A stretch of 64,000 bases of DNA. It comes from Maratus speciosus (lineage: Eukaryota > Arthropoda > Arachnida > Araneae > Salticidae). The translations under genes and the position numbers were made by a program. Shown here in pieces: positions 43,759-55,271 of this stretch. The stretch is taken from contig OZ010786.1 in NCBI GenBank assembly GCA_963932465.1, forward strand, positions 598,599,038 through 598,663,037, in the 5' to 3' direction. How positions within the stretch are numbered: the first letter of the stretch is position 1; each line of letters opens with the position of its first letter. The notes under the pieces are model-generated. The model saw only the letters and a list, made by a program, of their open reading frames with translations. It searched no databases and was not told the DNA's origin.

Positions 43759-45039
43759 TAGAGGTCTGCACGGGCCGGAATTTCCCGGTGTAAAAATTAA
43801 AAGTTCGGCCAGATCCCGGCCCAGCCCATTTACATTTTCACAGTTCTCCGCCCGACCCGGCTCGCACAAAAATCAGTGGAAACATGCCCGGCCCGACTCA
43901 ATTTCTACAAAAAATTCCGTTTTTTCTCGACATGCAATTAAAATTATTTTAATGAATACTACATGCGTACTTATGGGAACATTTTACAGTATATTTTACA
44001 TAATTATGTGTTCGCAAACATAAAAAACACAATAATAACATTAATGATTACTTACAGTCTTAAACGTTTCAAAATTCAAACAAGAATTCATAAAAAAAAT
44101 TAATGTAGCAGGGTTAATAAAGGGTTAAAAACATGATAACTTTTGAAGCTGTATAATAATAAGTGGATTTGTGAAAATATTTCTCTATCATTTTAATCTT
44201 TTCTCAAATCCAAAGGAGCTACATTCTGAATTCATTTCTTTTCGGAAATGCGTAAGATTGGCAGGTATTCTTATCCAGAAACTATGTAAATAACTAATTT
44301 TTATTTATTTTTATTCATTTTTTTTAATATAAAAGCAATATATCTTTAGGAAAATACTGCCAAATTTAGCATTTTGATTCGAATTTCCAGAAGCACGGAA
44401 AGGATAAAAGCATACAGACACGTGAGACGAATCCCTTATATCTCTGTAAGTAATTTATCAAAAATGGAAAACGCTATTCGATTCCAATTCTCTTCAATGT
44501 CAGGCATTTTAATTTATGCCTTTACAGTTAAAAAATGAGTCAGAAAATGTGTCGGAAAGTTTCGCATTGTTGAGCAGTGAATTTGATGACTGCCTGCCTT
44601 AAGGTACCATGTAACAGTTCCTAAAATATTGTTAACAGAAATTCATTATCGCTCTGAATACTTTTACAAAACATAATGCCTGCCCTATACATCCTCAGAA
44701 CGAGTAAGACTAGTTTCGCCCCGGTACGACTATATAGAAAAAAAAATGCAATCTTGCATTCTCGAACTGTCCGATGCCGATCTTTAAGATGGACATGTTA
44801 CATTCTGTATTGACGTTGTCAAACACGCATCGGTCATGACGCACATTTATACTTCTCGGGAAAGTCATATTCACAGAAAATGGCTCATATTTTACCGGGT
44901 TCGGTTAAAATTTTATATCGGGCCGGTAGGTCCGCTAAAATTTTTTTATCGCCCCGGCCTTGCCCTGAAGGCCCGATCAATTTTTTGCCGGCCTGGGCGG
45001 TTTGAAAGTTCGCTGGGTCGAGACGGGTACGCGCCTCTG
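43759..45039. mobile_element. hAT-like element (TAGAGGTCTGCACGGGC ends), GC-rich flanks
   Basis: Ends TAGAGGTCTGCACGGGC (43759) and, from 45039 on the other strand, CAGAGGCGCGTACCCGTC are inverted. Each is followed by about 150 bp rich in GGCCGG/CCGGCCC words (43775-43915 and 44890-45030), standing out in this AT-rich window. The 8-bp flanks do not match. Interior is AT-rich, without recognisable protein. The open frames over 44836-45148 reflect the GC-rich repeat. The following 45040-45300 has no recognisable feature. Confidence 0.6.
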
Positions 45040-45300
45040 AACAAGCCTGGGGAGAAAGTCTACCCTCGTTTGAGGCGTTAAGAATAAAAATAGACTGAAT
45101 CCCTACAAAACATGCTACTATGTAGGGAGTGGGGAGTTGATTACCCATACAATTTCCCTATTTTTACGGATTTTTTTTTCTGCGATGAAATGAATGGGTC
45201 AGAAATTAGCGAATATGGATTTAAGAATATGTTTGGCAGATAATAGTGCTAAAAATGTAGTTAATTTGTCATTTTCGCTAAGGCTTTGGGATTTTTTATA

Positions 45301-45976
45301 CAGGGCGGCCGTAATTAAAGCACCCCTTCTTCGACTTTTCTACATATTGAACTACTCGTGTATATGACCGTCAAATTTTGTGCGCATGCTATTCAAGACA
45401 TGGGGAAACAAAATGCACGAAAAAGAAATAGTTTCAGAAAACACCGATAGATAGCGCTGTACTACTGTTCATAGATGCATCTCTACAAACTTTATTTGAA
45501 CGTGCTAAATGTTCACGTGACAAGGGCCTTATCTACGCATGGAATGATGCTCACTATGATTTCCTTCATGAAGATGTAAAATCTGCAGTCTGTGGACAGC
45601 TTGTTCAACTGCAGATCTTAACTAGTGGCCTGAGTATGCTTCCCACAAGTAGAGTGATAAGAAGTCCTCGGTAAACAAGATTTGTGTAGTGACCCGACAG
45701 CAAAAAATGACACTGATTAAGATCCGGAGAACAAAATGGTGAGGTTTCAGAAAGACATGACTGGTTTCTTCGTCATTAATGAAATGTTGCAGAAGAAAAA
45801 ACATTCTCCCCAGTTTTTATCCGCTTTTATACGCTCAATATGGCTGCAAACCATGGGTTTATTGAAAAATTTTTGCTTACAAAGTAAAATTGTGGTTACG
45901 ATGACATTTTAAGCTTATTTACTTTTTTCCATTAGAGAAATAGAAATAAAAACGGTAAAAGTTCATTTCCCATTCC

Positions 45977-46007
<31 letters not shown>

Positions 46008-46182
46008 GTCTTTTTTCCTAGTACAGCGCCATCTATAGGTGTTCCTGGAACTAATTTTTTGCCTATGAATTTTGCGTTCCCATGTCTTGAATAGCATGTA
46101 CACAAAATTTGAAGGCTTTACGCTGAGTAGTTCGATATATAGGGAGGTCAGAGTAGGGGTGTTTTAATTGTGGCCATCCGAT
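45301..46182. mobile_element. Mariner-type element with ~165-bp TIRs
   Basis: Left end CAGGGCGGCCGTAATTAAAG (after TA) pairs with the right end, whose complement reads CGGATGGCCACAATTAAAAC. Shared words continue for about 165 bp (TGCTATTCAAGACATGGG, GATAG/TAGATGGCGCTGTAC). The right boundary is accurate to a few bases. The interior shows no convincing transposase; an (ATT)n run lies at 45978-46007. Confidence 0.75.
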
Positions 46183-46561
46183 ATATTGGTATTATGAAAT
46201 TCTGGATTTTGACGGACTTTTTTCTTTTGCAGTGTAATAATAGAGATACATTCCATGGCTTTAGAGAAAATGGAAATTTAGCATTACCTGTGAAATATAT
46301 TTTCAAATCCATACTTATTGACACATTTACGAAATCACTTTCATCATAGAAAAATTCTGTAAAAAAACGGAAACTGTACTAGCAATCGATCAATGTAATT
46401 TTTTTTTTTTACAATGTACTTGCTAACTTTCAACTATTCTTCCGGAAAATGTGGAATAATTTAACCCAGATTAAGCACGTTTCGAACAAGAGAAGATATT
46501 TGATGAAATTTTATTTATTAATTAATTTATTTATTTCTAAATTAAACTTATTTGCTTTCAT
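46183..46561. other. No recognisable feature
   Basis: AT-rich sequence. The 89-codon open frame starting at 46449 continues into the direct repeat below and has no recognisable domain. Confidence 0.4.
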
Positions 46562-46638
46562 TTCTTTAAAAAAATTCTTGTTTAAAACACGTTTAACATG
46601 GGTCAAATTATCTTACATTTTACGGAAGGTTAGAGAGA
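46562..46638 (+). repeat. Direct repeat, copy 1 (77 bp)
   Basis: Nearly identical to 47018-47096, with three visible differences; the copies are about 457 bp apart. Contains TTGTTTAAAACACGTTTAAC and ends GGTTAGAGAGAA. Confidence 0.9.
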
Positions 46639-47017
46639 AATTGGTACGTAAGCATAAAGCCATTATCCAGAAATATTTGGAGGTAAAGTTAACGGAATCC
46701 ATTGCATTTCATTCATAGTAATGAGAGGCAATTGCCATTATTACACACATTTTAAACATAGAATTTTATTTCTCCCCCTTTTTGCCCTTCAAATCATAGG
46801 AAAAAAATTACTTTTTGGGGACTTATGGGATCTTCATTTGTAGTGCCAAAACGAAGTTCTCTCCAAATTTTCGTTAACGGTTACCAGTTGTCTCTGAAAA
46901 GCCCTATTTTACCTGTGCTAGTAAGCAAACCATTTCGTTAAATTAGATCTGATTCCACAATAATTGATTAAATAATAATTATTGCACAAATACTATTAAT
47001 TTAATGTTGTCAAGATA

Positions 47018-47096
47018 TTCTTTAAAAAAATTCTTGTTTAAAACACGTTTAACATGAGTCAAATTATCTTACATTTTACGCAAGGTTAGAGAGAAT
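47018..47096 (+). repeat. Direct repeat, copy 2
   Basis: Same word order as 46562-46638. Such a close pair indicates a recent local duplication, or an element bounded by direct repeats. The 380-bp spacer holds no coding sequence. Confidence 0.9.
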
Positions 47097-47202
47097 ATAA
47101 TAGAATGGTGCAATATAATAGAAATGTAAAAATAGTAACGGTAAAAGCACCAAAAATTTTAAATTTTAAGCATACCGGTTTCGGTAGCATATAGCATACC
47201 TT

Positions 47203-48028
47203 TGACTTTGACTTTGAAGAGATGATTTGAAGAGTACCAGGAGCGAAGCTCCTCACCTCTGGTAGAGATCTGAAAGTAGAGTCAATTTATGTCATAGCCG
47301 AAGCCTGACAAACATAGCGTCAGGAACGCGAAAAAGGGGAAAAACTCCCCAAATATAAACAAAAGGCCCTTAAGAGGCACCATACATTAAAAAGATATAA
47401 AAATAAAATAATTAAGAATAATGATACAAAATATAAAAGTAAAAAAGAAAAAGAAAGCTATATACAAGAGAAATTTACAATTAATAAATGATAATAACGT
47501 CCAGGAAGGAAAGCCCTATCAAGTAATAAAGGGAACTAAAAGTTAACCCGGGTCAATGTTTTCCGGCAGATGAAGAGTGGCACGAGGTCTTCTCCAGCGG
47601 GCACGCTCATCATAAGTAGTGATATTTTGAAGAGTAGGATTTGGAATGGAAGGTAAATTGTTGAAGAATTTTGTAGCTTGGTGTTTAATGGCATTTCTGA
47701 TAGGAGGAATTTTGAGGTCCTTATGGATAACCGTATTTCTACGGTACCAAGGGCTGTGAACAATACCACGGAGGGTTTTGTTTTGGACGACTTGGATCTT
47801 TTGCAGATTGGTCTTAGCCGCAGATCCCCAGATCTGAGCGCAGTACAGAAGTATGGGACGAAGAACTGTCTTATATAACAGCAATTTATTGCCCATACTC
47901 ATCTCATCACTGTACAGGAGATGGGCAAGATCATTTTTTGCTTTGTAGAACTTTTGGACGCTATATTCGATTTGCTTGCGCCAAGTTAGCGTGCTGTCTA
48001 GATATACACCCAGGTACTTAACCTCCCG
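47203..48028 (-). mobile_element. Jockey-type LINE, 5'-truncated insertion with 13-bp target duplication
   Basis: The direct repeat TATAGCATACCTT at 47190-47202 and 48029-48041 flanks the insertion. On the minus strand it begins within the RT C-terminal region (48028), reaches a stop codon at 47543, carries a ~320-bp 3' untranslated region and ends in a short (AAAGTC)n tail (47203-47215). Severe 5' truncation, a target duplication and a simple-sequence 3' tail are the marks of target-primed reverse transcription. Confidence 0.9.
47543..48028 (-). pseudogene. Jockey-type LINE ORF2 C-terminal fragment
   Basis: Minus strand: EVKYLGVYLDSTLTWRKQIE at the truncated start, then MSMGNKLLLYKTVLRPILLY (from 47902), QKIQVVQNKTLRGIVHSPWY and VIHKDLKIPPIRNAIK, ending at a natural-looking TAA at 47543. 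YLGV-LD--LTW, LYK--LRPI--Y---IW and Q--QNK-LR are conserved in the region after the RT fingers and palm of Jockey-clade ORF2. The surviving ~160 codons are open, so the copy is fairly young, but it lacks endonuclease and the RT active site. Confidence 0.9.
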
Positions 48029-48368
48029 TATAGCATACCTTCCTCAGTGCTAAGGATGGCGGAAATGGAGATTCAAGTTAAAGGTTTATTGACCAATAGG
48101 AAATCAGAGGATTGCAGGTAACAGTCAATAGGAAAATAGATGGGAAATCGAACCGAAATAGTGCGAAAAAGCTATTAAGAAAATATGAAAAAGAAGTTTT
48201 TATGTAATATTTACAACAATCTGATAATGGGGGAAAAGCGAATTCACAATTAACAATATTTTGAAAATTTTTATAAATATGAAATGAAAAAATGAAATGA
48301 AATGAAATGGAATGAAAAAATGAAATGAAAAAATTTTTGGTGCTTTTAACGTTGTTATTTTTACATTT

Positions 48369-50249
48369 TTATAATTTAATATTGAATTCTATTTTTCTTT
48401 TCCGAAACTATATGAAAGTAATCTTTCTTAATGAACTTATCAAAAGACTCCTTTTTTCTTGTAAGAATAACGGAACGAAGAATATACACTTACGTACGTA
48501 ATTAATTAGGTAAATGACATTTCCCTTTACTAATAAACTTTTAAACATCTCCCTGATTAACAAACTCGAATAAAGATATGCCTCTTTCTTCCTCTAACGA
48601 ACTTCCTATTAACTTCGAGAAGGACATATTTTCGTCTCATTATTTTGTATTGTTAGATATGTATCCCTAAAATTAAAAATTTGAATATTTAATTTTTTAG
48701 CTTGTTTTTCTCAGATATTCTTTTATACATTACAAAACAAGAACGAAAAATCATGCGTCCAGCATAGATTTTGAAACACTTTCCAACGCATTCAGAATAC
48801 TGTAACAAAACTGTAAGGTTTGTAAAGGTAAAAGTTGTCTAAACAAAAAATTTTAGAAAATGCATAACGCATTTAAAAATCCAAATTCTGCAATTTCCCT
48901 CAATAGTGGGGAAAATATCCGAATTTGTTCGTGCAGTTCTGTATATGATCTATAGATCTCTGCTCAGAGTTCTCGGTGGCATTTGGCCAACATTAGCGAT
49001 TTGGCGAATAAAAAATAAAAAGCCTAGTATTTCTTTTCTTTCCGTTCTGCTTGCTAACAAAATGTAAACATTGGCATGTCGTGAACTGTGACGTCATAGT
49101 AAGTCACGCCTCGATTTGGAGCGACGTGATTTTAGCTTACTTTTAGGATTAATTATTTAATAGTATGGATAATTTTTTTTGCGTTTTTGAGAACATTTTT
49201 GAAAACTGTGTATGTGAAACTATCAGAAAAATATATAAATGATCAAATCCCCCATGTGTGCGAATTCCTCATTAGCCTAAAAACAAATTTTTATGCAATT
49301 CGTACTATACGTTTCGGAGAAATTAATTATTTTAAAACGAGCTTATTTTAAGGGCTGTATCCAAATTGAAGTTCGGTACTCGATTGTTAACCGAGAGAGC
49401 CCCCTTCCTGATCAAGGCAACTTAAGAGCCATTCAAGCAGTCAATGAAGCCTGTTAGATTATTGGACAGCAGAAGAAATTGCACAATATCTGGTCACTTC
49501 TATCAAAGACGGCCCCTTAAACCATCATTTTGTTCTTTTTAAGTATAATTTGAAAACTACTTGGAAGAAAAATGTGAAACTTTGGATTTCCATAAAGCAG
49601 GACTTAATAAATCTAAATCCATCAAAAAAATTGTAGGTTGCAGTTCATAATTTTTTCGAATATTAATTTCATAACTCATGATTCATATCATAAAATTATA
49701 AAAATTGCAAATTTAGCGTATTTATGTTTGGGTATATTAGTATTATTGCTACACAAAAAATTAGCGCATCAGGAGCATAATTTCAGGAGATATAAATAAA
49801 AATATGAAAATGTAATTTAATATTAGAAGCACTAAATTTTGAATGTTTATAATTTAAAAACTTATCATTCAAATGATTTGAAATTTGGTGTCTAGGCATA
49901 GTTCGAACCGAAGATTTGAAATATCTCGCTAAAATTGGGTATTGCCATTGGAAAAAAATGAAGTTTGGATTCATTTTAATATGTAGATGGCCCCCTAAGC
50001 AAATTTTATATAGATCATTTAAAAGTAGACATTATTTCCAATCGTTCGGTACCAGTAACTTCCGTCTACGATAATTTGTTGAGGAGTTAGTAGGGGGTGT
50101 TTACTTTTTTTCCACGACTGTACATACTGTACTAATGTACACCACTTGTAAGTACTCTTAAGATGTAAAACAGTTGCCTTTTCATTTAATTAATTGAAAG
50201 CTTTATTTTCAAAAAATAGTTTTTATCTCCCGATTTCAACATATATATA
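48369..50249. other. AT-rich stretch; lone Tc1-like end at 50098-50120
   Basis: No gene. At 50098-50120 TTTTTTTCCACGACTG followed by TA resembles the end of a Tc1-like transposon (complement CAGTCGTGGAAAAAAAG), but no matching left end was found. A more balanced patch at 49020-49140 with TGACGTCATAG is unassigned. Confidence 0.4.
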
Positions 50250-50360
50250 CAGTAATTAATTAAAATAGACCCTTTTATCGGAAAAAGTCCAATTATCCGA
50301 AATTTTTATTATCCGAATGGGGTTTGGTCCCAATTGATTCGAATAATTGCATTTCTACTG
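50250..50360. mobile_element. Small pogo/Tigger-like MITE, 111 bp
   Basis: CAGTAATTAATTAAAATAGA at 50250 and, from 50360, CAGTAGAAATGCAATTATTC, each with TA outside. ATTATCCGAA words in both orientations. CAGTAGAA--(C/G)ATTATCCG ends are typical of pogo-type elements. Confidence 0.65.
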
Positions 50361-52189
50361 TATTTCTTTAATCATTTCCATTCAAAAGAAGAAATGCTAA
50401 AAGCCTTCGATACAATGAGAAGGGGATTCCAGTTTCACGAGAATCTTACGGATGAATTGTTCGGGTGCTGACAAAAGGGCGAAAATTTTTATGAACAATG
50501 TATTTTTTATAAGAAACATGTAAAAAGTAATATTACAGACTTTTTTAATGTTAAGGAATTAGAATACTGAGAAAAAAGGTACTCAACACTTCAGTTGTTT
50601 TTTTTTCTACCTCTCATTATTATGTGTTTTTAAAGGCATTATTCCAATTAAATATTTCTCATATGTCTAAATTGCATTAGAAAAAGTTACTGTCCGAATT
50701 AAAATACATTTTTCCGATATTTTCATTTTTTTTTTTTTTTTTTTTTTTTTACCAGACTGCCAAGAAAGGTTATGTGTTTCACGCGTATCTGGGTATATGG
50801 ATTTCTTTATACCCTCGAAACATCCCACCAGCTGGATGGATTTTAATGAATGAGGTCTCTATCGATTTGTCTTAGACGTCCGATGGTTATAGGCTAGATT
50901 TTGTTTTTTATAAATTCAAAATGGCGGCTTTAAAATAGAAAATGACGGTACAGACGAAAACAAAAATTTTACGCACTCTATTAAGCGGTATATCATTGGA
51001 TAGGATTTTCAAAGTGAAGACGATGTTTCTTTGACTATTTTACAGTCAAAAGCTCTGTTTAAATATGACACAATCTGGAAGTTGTGTAGGTAGAATCTCT
51101 AGCGTTACTGCAACTCTAACCTTCATAGACATCTATAAGCCTCATCAAAACAGTGTTTATAGATAGGAATTAACAATTAAACACAATTTTAAAAGTCATC
51201 AATACAAGTAAATAAATAAAAAAATAGATAAGTAATATAAAAAATAGTTTCACATTGATGAGAAATAATTAATTAATTCGTTTTTTACGTAGTCGAGTTT
51301 TTTTATTTTTTAAATTTATTTCGTTATTGTACCCCTTTTTTTCCAATAGGTTCTAAAATAAGCTAATTTTTTGTCATTTATTATAAAATAGAAATTCGAC
51401 TTTCTGCTACAGAAACTATTAAAAATAAGTACATTCTTGGTTTAAACAGAAGATTTTTAAAAAACTAAAAGAATGAGAGGGGGGGTATGCTTTCCCAAAA
51501 ACATTCACAAAATTCCAACTTTAGCTCAAAACAAAACGGCATCATTGTTCGTTTGCAGGAAACGAAGCTTTTAACATTCTTGAAATTTTTTTGCTGCGAT
51601 TTAATTCTATATCTAATAAAATAGTATTTATTTGCAAAGAATCAAATTTATGTTACTTCCCACCATTTTAAGCTACGCATTATTGCAAACAATTATTTAT
51701 ATGTTACATAATCGAAGACATATGCAACATGTAAATAGTTTTTTCCCGATTGGTATTTTAGAAAATTAATTCTTAAGGATGGTTTTAAAGATAAACCGAA
51801 ACGTCGAGTATAATTCTTATTTTTGTGATTTCAATTTTTACATTTTTGTTTAAAATAAAGTGTACGTTGAATAGCAGCTTATTGTTTTTGTTTCCCCACT
51901 TGAGTATACAACTTAAAATCCTTATTTAGTATATTAATCCGTTTTCTAGACCCTAAATAGAACTGGTTTTTAATGCATTAAACAATGCGTTAATTCTTCT
52001 TCAATTTAATGCGTTAAAGAAACCTGTTCAACAGAAAAACATAATCAATTAACATTAACATTAGTATTAATATCATTTTGTTTCTTTTGCATGTATAAAT
52101 TTAATTACGCGCCTGAGATAGCATAGCATCCGAACAACCGATATTCTGATTTGAGGAAACTGATTGATACACTACAAAAACTACTCGAA
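50361..52189. other. No recognisable gene
   Basis: AT-rich, with a T-run at 50727-50750 and a more balanced segment at 50750-51140 that may be part of an unrecognised dispersed repeat. No ORF of note. Confidence 0.4.
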
Positions 52190-52391
52190 AACGTTTCTGA
52201 GAATCAGTGCAAATCATATCGATTCCAATATATTTGAAATAGTGCAACATCTTTTAAGTACATTGCACACGATTTTTCCTTGCGGACCATAATGTAATGG
52301 AATTGTTTTGAATTTCCCTGTAAAACTATAAATGCTGTTCATTTCATTTTCAATAACGAACATGCCGTAGCAACCCCCGGTAACATATATA
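52190..52391 (+). repeat. Dispersed repeat Q, left part (split by pogo-like element)
   Basis: Words CATAATGTAATGGAATT, CCCTGTAAA, AAATGCT, TTTCAATAACGAACAT and GTAACATATA occur in the same order at 61230-61440. The repeat resumes after the pogo-like element at 55763 (CAGACAAACCGAATATATAA, matching 61730-61750). Confidence 0.65.
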
Positions 52392-52614
52392 GGGAAGACT
52401 AGGATGACTTGACCCACTCATCGATTTTCATATTTAAAAGAATGTCAGAGTTTTATTAATAAGTGTCAAAAAAGCTACTGGAACGCTCAAACAACAGTCT
52501 TTGTATCATAAAGATAATCGAAAAAGCTGTGCAAAAAAAATCAATTGTGAGGCGTTTTCAACCTAAAAGTTGTGTTTTTTAGAAATATTATGCTTGCTTT
52601 TTTCAGCTAAAATA

Positions 52615-54345
52615 CCGGGTGATTATAATTAAAGTTACGATTTCAAAAATCGATAATTTTAAAACTACTGATCAGAATGACTTGATATTTGAGCAGAACA
52701 ATCGTGAGGCCATGAAATTTTGTTTGGCGAAGAAAAAAACGCAGTTCCAAAATGTGCCGATAGATGGCGCTGTCGGGGTTCACATTGTCTGGAGATATGC
52801 AAATTACTAATATGTGACATGCGCACCGCAGACATAGCTGCCATAAAGATGCAGAGCACTAGCTCTTTGCCTGAATGCTTCATCATGACTCTCACTATGA
52901 AGGATCGCGCTATGCTCTTGAAGCTTTTTTATAAGAACGATGACTGTGCACTTACAGCTATTAGGAAGTTTCGGACATTAAAATTCATAAACAGGGGTCC
53001 AATAACCACAAATGGTCTGCGAAAAATGATTTCTAAATTCGAAGAGACCGGTTCATTTGACGTTAAACGGGGTAGAGGAAGGAAACCAATTTCGGCTGCG
53101 GCAGTGGAAGATGTGGCTACAGCATTACAAGACCAGACTAACAGTGAGGCTGGAATCAGCAGTGCACGGGGAATTGGCCGAATACTGGAAATGCCGAACA
53201 GCACAGTGCGTAAAGTCCTACGGAACATCTTACGCTGTTATCCGTACAAGATAACTCATGTGCAGGAGTTGATACCTGCTGACCTGGAAGAACGTCAATC
53301 TTTTGCACTACAGTTTCTTGCCCGGATGGAAGTGGACAACGGATGGCCATGGAACATTCTGTGACCTGGCGAAGCCCGCTTTCATTTGCAAGGTTCTGTA
53401 AATACGCAAAATTGCAGAATATGGGCGACCGAGAATCTGTCCCTGCTACAGCCATTGCCTCTTCAGTCTGAAAAGGTCACTGTGTGGTGCGGAATAACGG
53501 CAGCGTTTATCGTCGGTCCTTTTTTCTTCGAGGAGATCACACCTTCGGGTCCCGTTACCTGCACCGTTACTGGCAAGCGGTATGAAGCATTTTTGCGTAA
53601 CCATGTCCTTCCGGCACTTCACCAGCGTCAGTGTGTGGATAGCACAATATTCATGCAAGATGGCGCTCCTCCGCACATTGCTACTCCTGTGAAGCAACTA
53701 CTGAGTGCTAATTTCGGAGATAATAGGATCATAAGCCGCCATTTTCCAACAGCGTGGCTGCCACGTTCCCCTGACTTAAACCCGTGTGATTTCTGGCTTT
53801 GGGGGTACCTGAAGAATGTTGATTACAGCGGGCGGATTCAGAATCTAGCCGACTTGAAGGCAAGCATCACACACCACACCCATTGCATCAGTACAGATAC
53901 CCTCCGATCTGTTGTGGAGCATCTCGTTTTGTGCTTCCAATTAGTAGCGGAACAAGGCGGAGGGCATATCGAACAACTTATGCCTTAATCATAAGTAAGG
54001 TGTTTGTTCCATGAAGCTCTTTTTTCCCCTTTTTTTGTCATTATCGTTGTTGCCGCTGTAAACACGTATTCTTGGCTTTACGCTAATAAATTTTTAGTAA
54101 ATCCCTGAAGTCTATTTTTTCCTTTTGGCTAACAACATTCCTGTGTTTAACGATTACATTTTAGGTCTTTCCCCTGACATAGCGCTGACAACGCCCTCTA
54201 TCGGCACATTTTGGAACTATTTTTTTCCTTCGCCAAACAAAATTTCATTGCCTCATGATTGTTCTTCTAAAATATCAAGTCATTCTGACCAGTAGTTTTA
54301 AAATTATCGATTTTTGAAATCGTAACTTTAATTATAATCACCCGG
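52615..54345 (+). mobile_element. Mariner-type transposon, nearly full length
   Basis: TIRs of about 150 bp start CCGGGTGATTATAATTAAAG (52615) and, from 54345, CCGGGTGATTATAATTAAAG, with TA on both sides (52613-52614, 54346-54347). The arms share CAAAAATCGATAATTTTAAA and continue through GAACAATC and TTTGGCGAA to the GCGCTGTC/AGCGCTGACAACG region. The 1731-bp copy keeps the whole transposase reading frame apart from one stop, the best-preserved transposon in the window. Confidence 0.95.
52885..53988 (+). pseudogene. Mariner-type transposase, one in-frame stop, first Asp replaced
   Basis: The single frame from ATG at 52885 (MTLTMKDRAMLLKLFYKN) to TAA at 53988 encodes about 367 codons, with one TGA at 53362-53364. 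The N-terminal part has two helix-turn-helix segments (TTNGLRKMISKFEETGSFD and the IGRILEMPNSTVRKVL helix). The second catalytic Asp is in FMQDGAPPH and the third in SPDLNPCDFWLWG; I count 42 residues between them, close to the DD41D group rather than classic DD34D mariners. In the usual WTDEAHF motif the Trp codon is the TGA and the Asp is Gly (GGC, 53368-53370). The upstream ATG at 52720 lies in the TIR and is not preferred. The copy cannot make active enzyme, but its TIRs are good. Confidence 0.93.
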
Positions 54346-54850
54346 TATATCATAGAAATTTAAGCAAGTAGATTTTAAGTAATAGAGAAATATCGAGCTT
54401 TCATTCCAGGCATAAGGATTATACAGTAAGTTAGAATTAATATAACAATGTTCTATTCTTTAGAAAAGGGCTATGTGAGGAGGTTTGACCCCGTCAATAT
54501 GAGGGAGGGTTGACCAGCTGCACAAGGCTTCCGTAATTAAGTGGTTTTGAAAATATTTTTATTATATTCTGTGCATAATGAAACATTAATGGTTATAGAT
54601 ATAAAAAAAGAATGTAAATTTGTTCTGTAAAGCCACAGTAAACTGTGGTGATGGAAAAGAAAATGTTTAAAACTGATTAAAGAAAGATGTGAAAAATTGA
54701 TAGTATTCACAGAAAGAAAAAAAAATTAATGAAATATAAATGGGAAAGTTGCATAGGAACTTTTTCCATTTAAATATTAATTACAATACGCAAATAGAAA
54801 CAGTGGGAAAGACTAGAAAGAACTAGAAAGTATGAAAGCAGCAGTCTTAA

Positions 54851-55064
54851 GCCTTTCAGGGGCAATGGTATGTTTATCAAACCACTTAACTTTAATTCCC
54901 AAACGCCACAATGGCACCAAAATTTTGTTAAAATCTTTTCCATTTAATAAGTATGTGAAATATAGCCTTTTTCTTATTTCCAAATAAATTTGTTCGTAAA
55001 TTCCGATGCTAGCCATTTATTTCAACATTTTCGTATTGAAATTACTAATTAACCCCTGAAAGGG
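54851..55064. mobile_element. TTAA-flanked ~210-bp MITE inside the pogo-like element
   Basis: TTAA at 54847-54850 and 55065-55068. Ends GCCTTTCAGGGGCAATGG and, on the other strand, CCCTTTCAGGGG. Very similar ends to 61466-61676 (CCCTTTCAGGGGCAAGG). Confidence 0.8.
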
Positions 55065-55091
55065 TTAAAACATGTTAATTATAAATTAAGT

Positions 55092-55271
55092 ACTCTTGCG
55101 GCTGCAAAAGCACATAGCCGTGATCGAAAAACTTTAGGAAAGTATGTAGACAAATTTCACCAGGATGAATGCTGTAAGATGAAGCTAAACTATGAGACAA
55201 CTAGAGTTGTCAGGTCGAGTGTCACAAAAAGTAGGCCAAGAAGACAAAAAAAGCAGAAACGTGGCTCCTAA
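55092..55271 (+). pseudogene. pogo-type transposase N-terminal fragment
   Basis: The frame reads LAAAKAHSRDRKTLGKYVDK, then KMKLNYETTRVV and a Lys/Arg-rich tail to TAA at 55269-55271. An AA--(F/H)-(I/R)-R-TL--Y helix-turn-helix followed by P/LNYET-RVF is recalled from pogo/Tigger-like transposase N-termini. It is the only coding remnant of the surrounding element; the rest of the enzyme is gone. Confidence 0.6.

Larger units (their letters stand above)
47123..48368. mobile_element. TIR element hosting a LINE insertion
   Basis: Left ATGTAAAAATAGTAACGGTA and right, on the other strand, ATGTAAAAATAACAACGTTA are inverted for about 38 bp, through AAAAGCACCAAAAATTTT. Minus the LINE (47203-48028) and one target duplication the element is about 410 bp. 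A (GAAAT)n stretch lies at 48285-48330. The word ACCGGTTTCGGTAGCATATA at 47173 is interrupted by the LINE. Superfamily not assigned. Confidence 0.7.

Noticed and set aside
44836..45148. Overlapping open frames on both strands (81 and 87 codons) in GC-rich DNA
   Set aside because: They arise from stop-codon-poor GC-rich terminal repeats of the hAT-like element; no domain is recognisable.
45622..45804. Minus-strand open frame inside the mariner-type element, tested as a transposase core
   Set aside because: No DETW/DEA, HxDxAPxH or SPD motifs could be matched with confidence, so no coding call was made.
53446..53697. Minus-strand open frames across 52665-53697
   Set aside because: They are shadows of the plus-strand mariner-type transposase, which has clear catalytic motifs in one frame.
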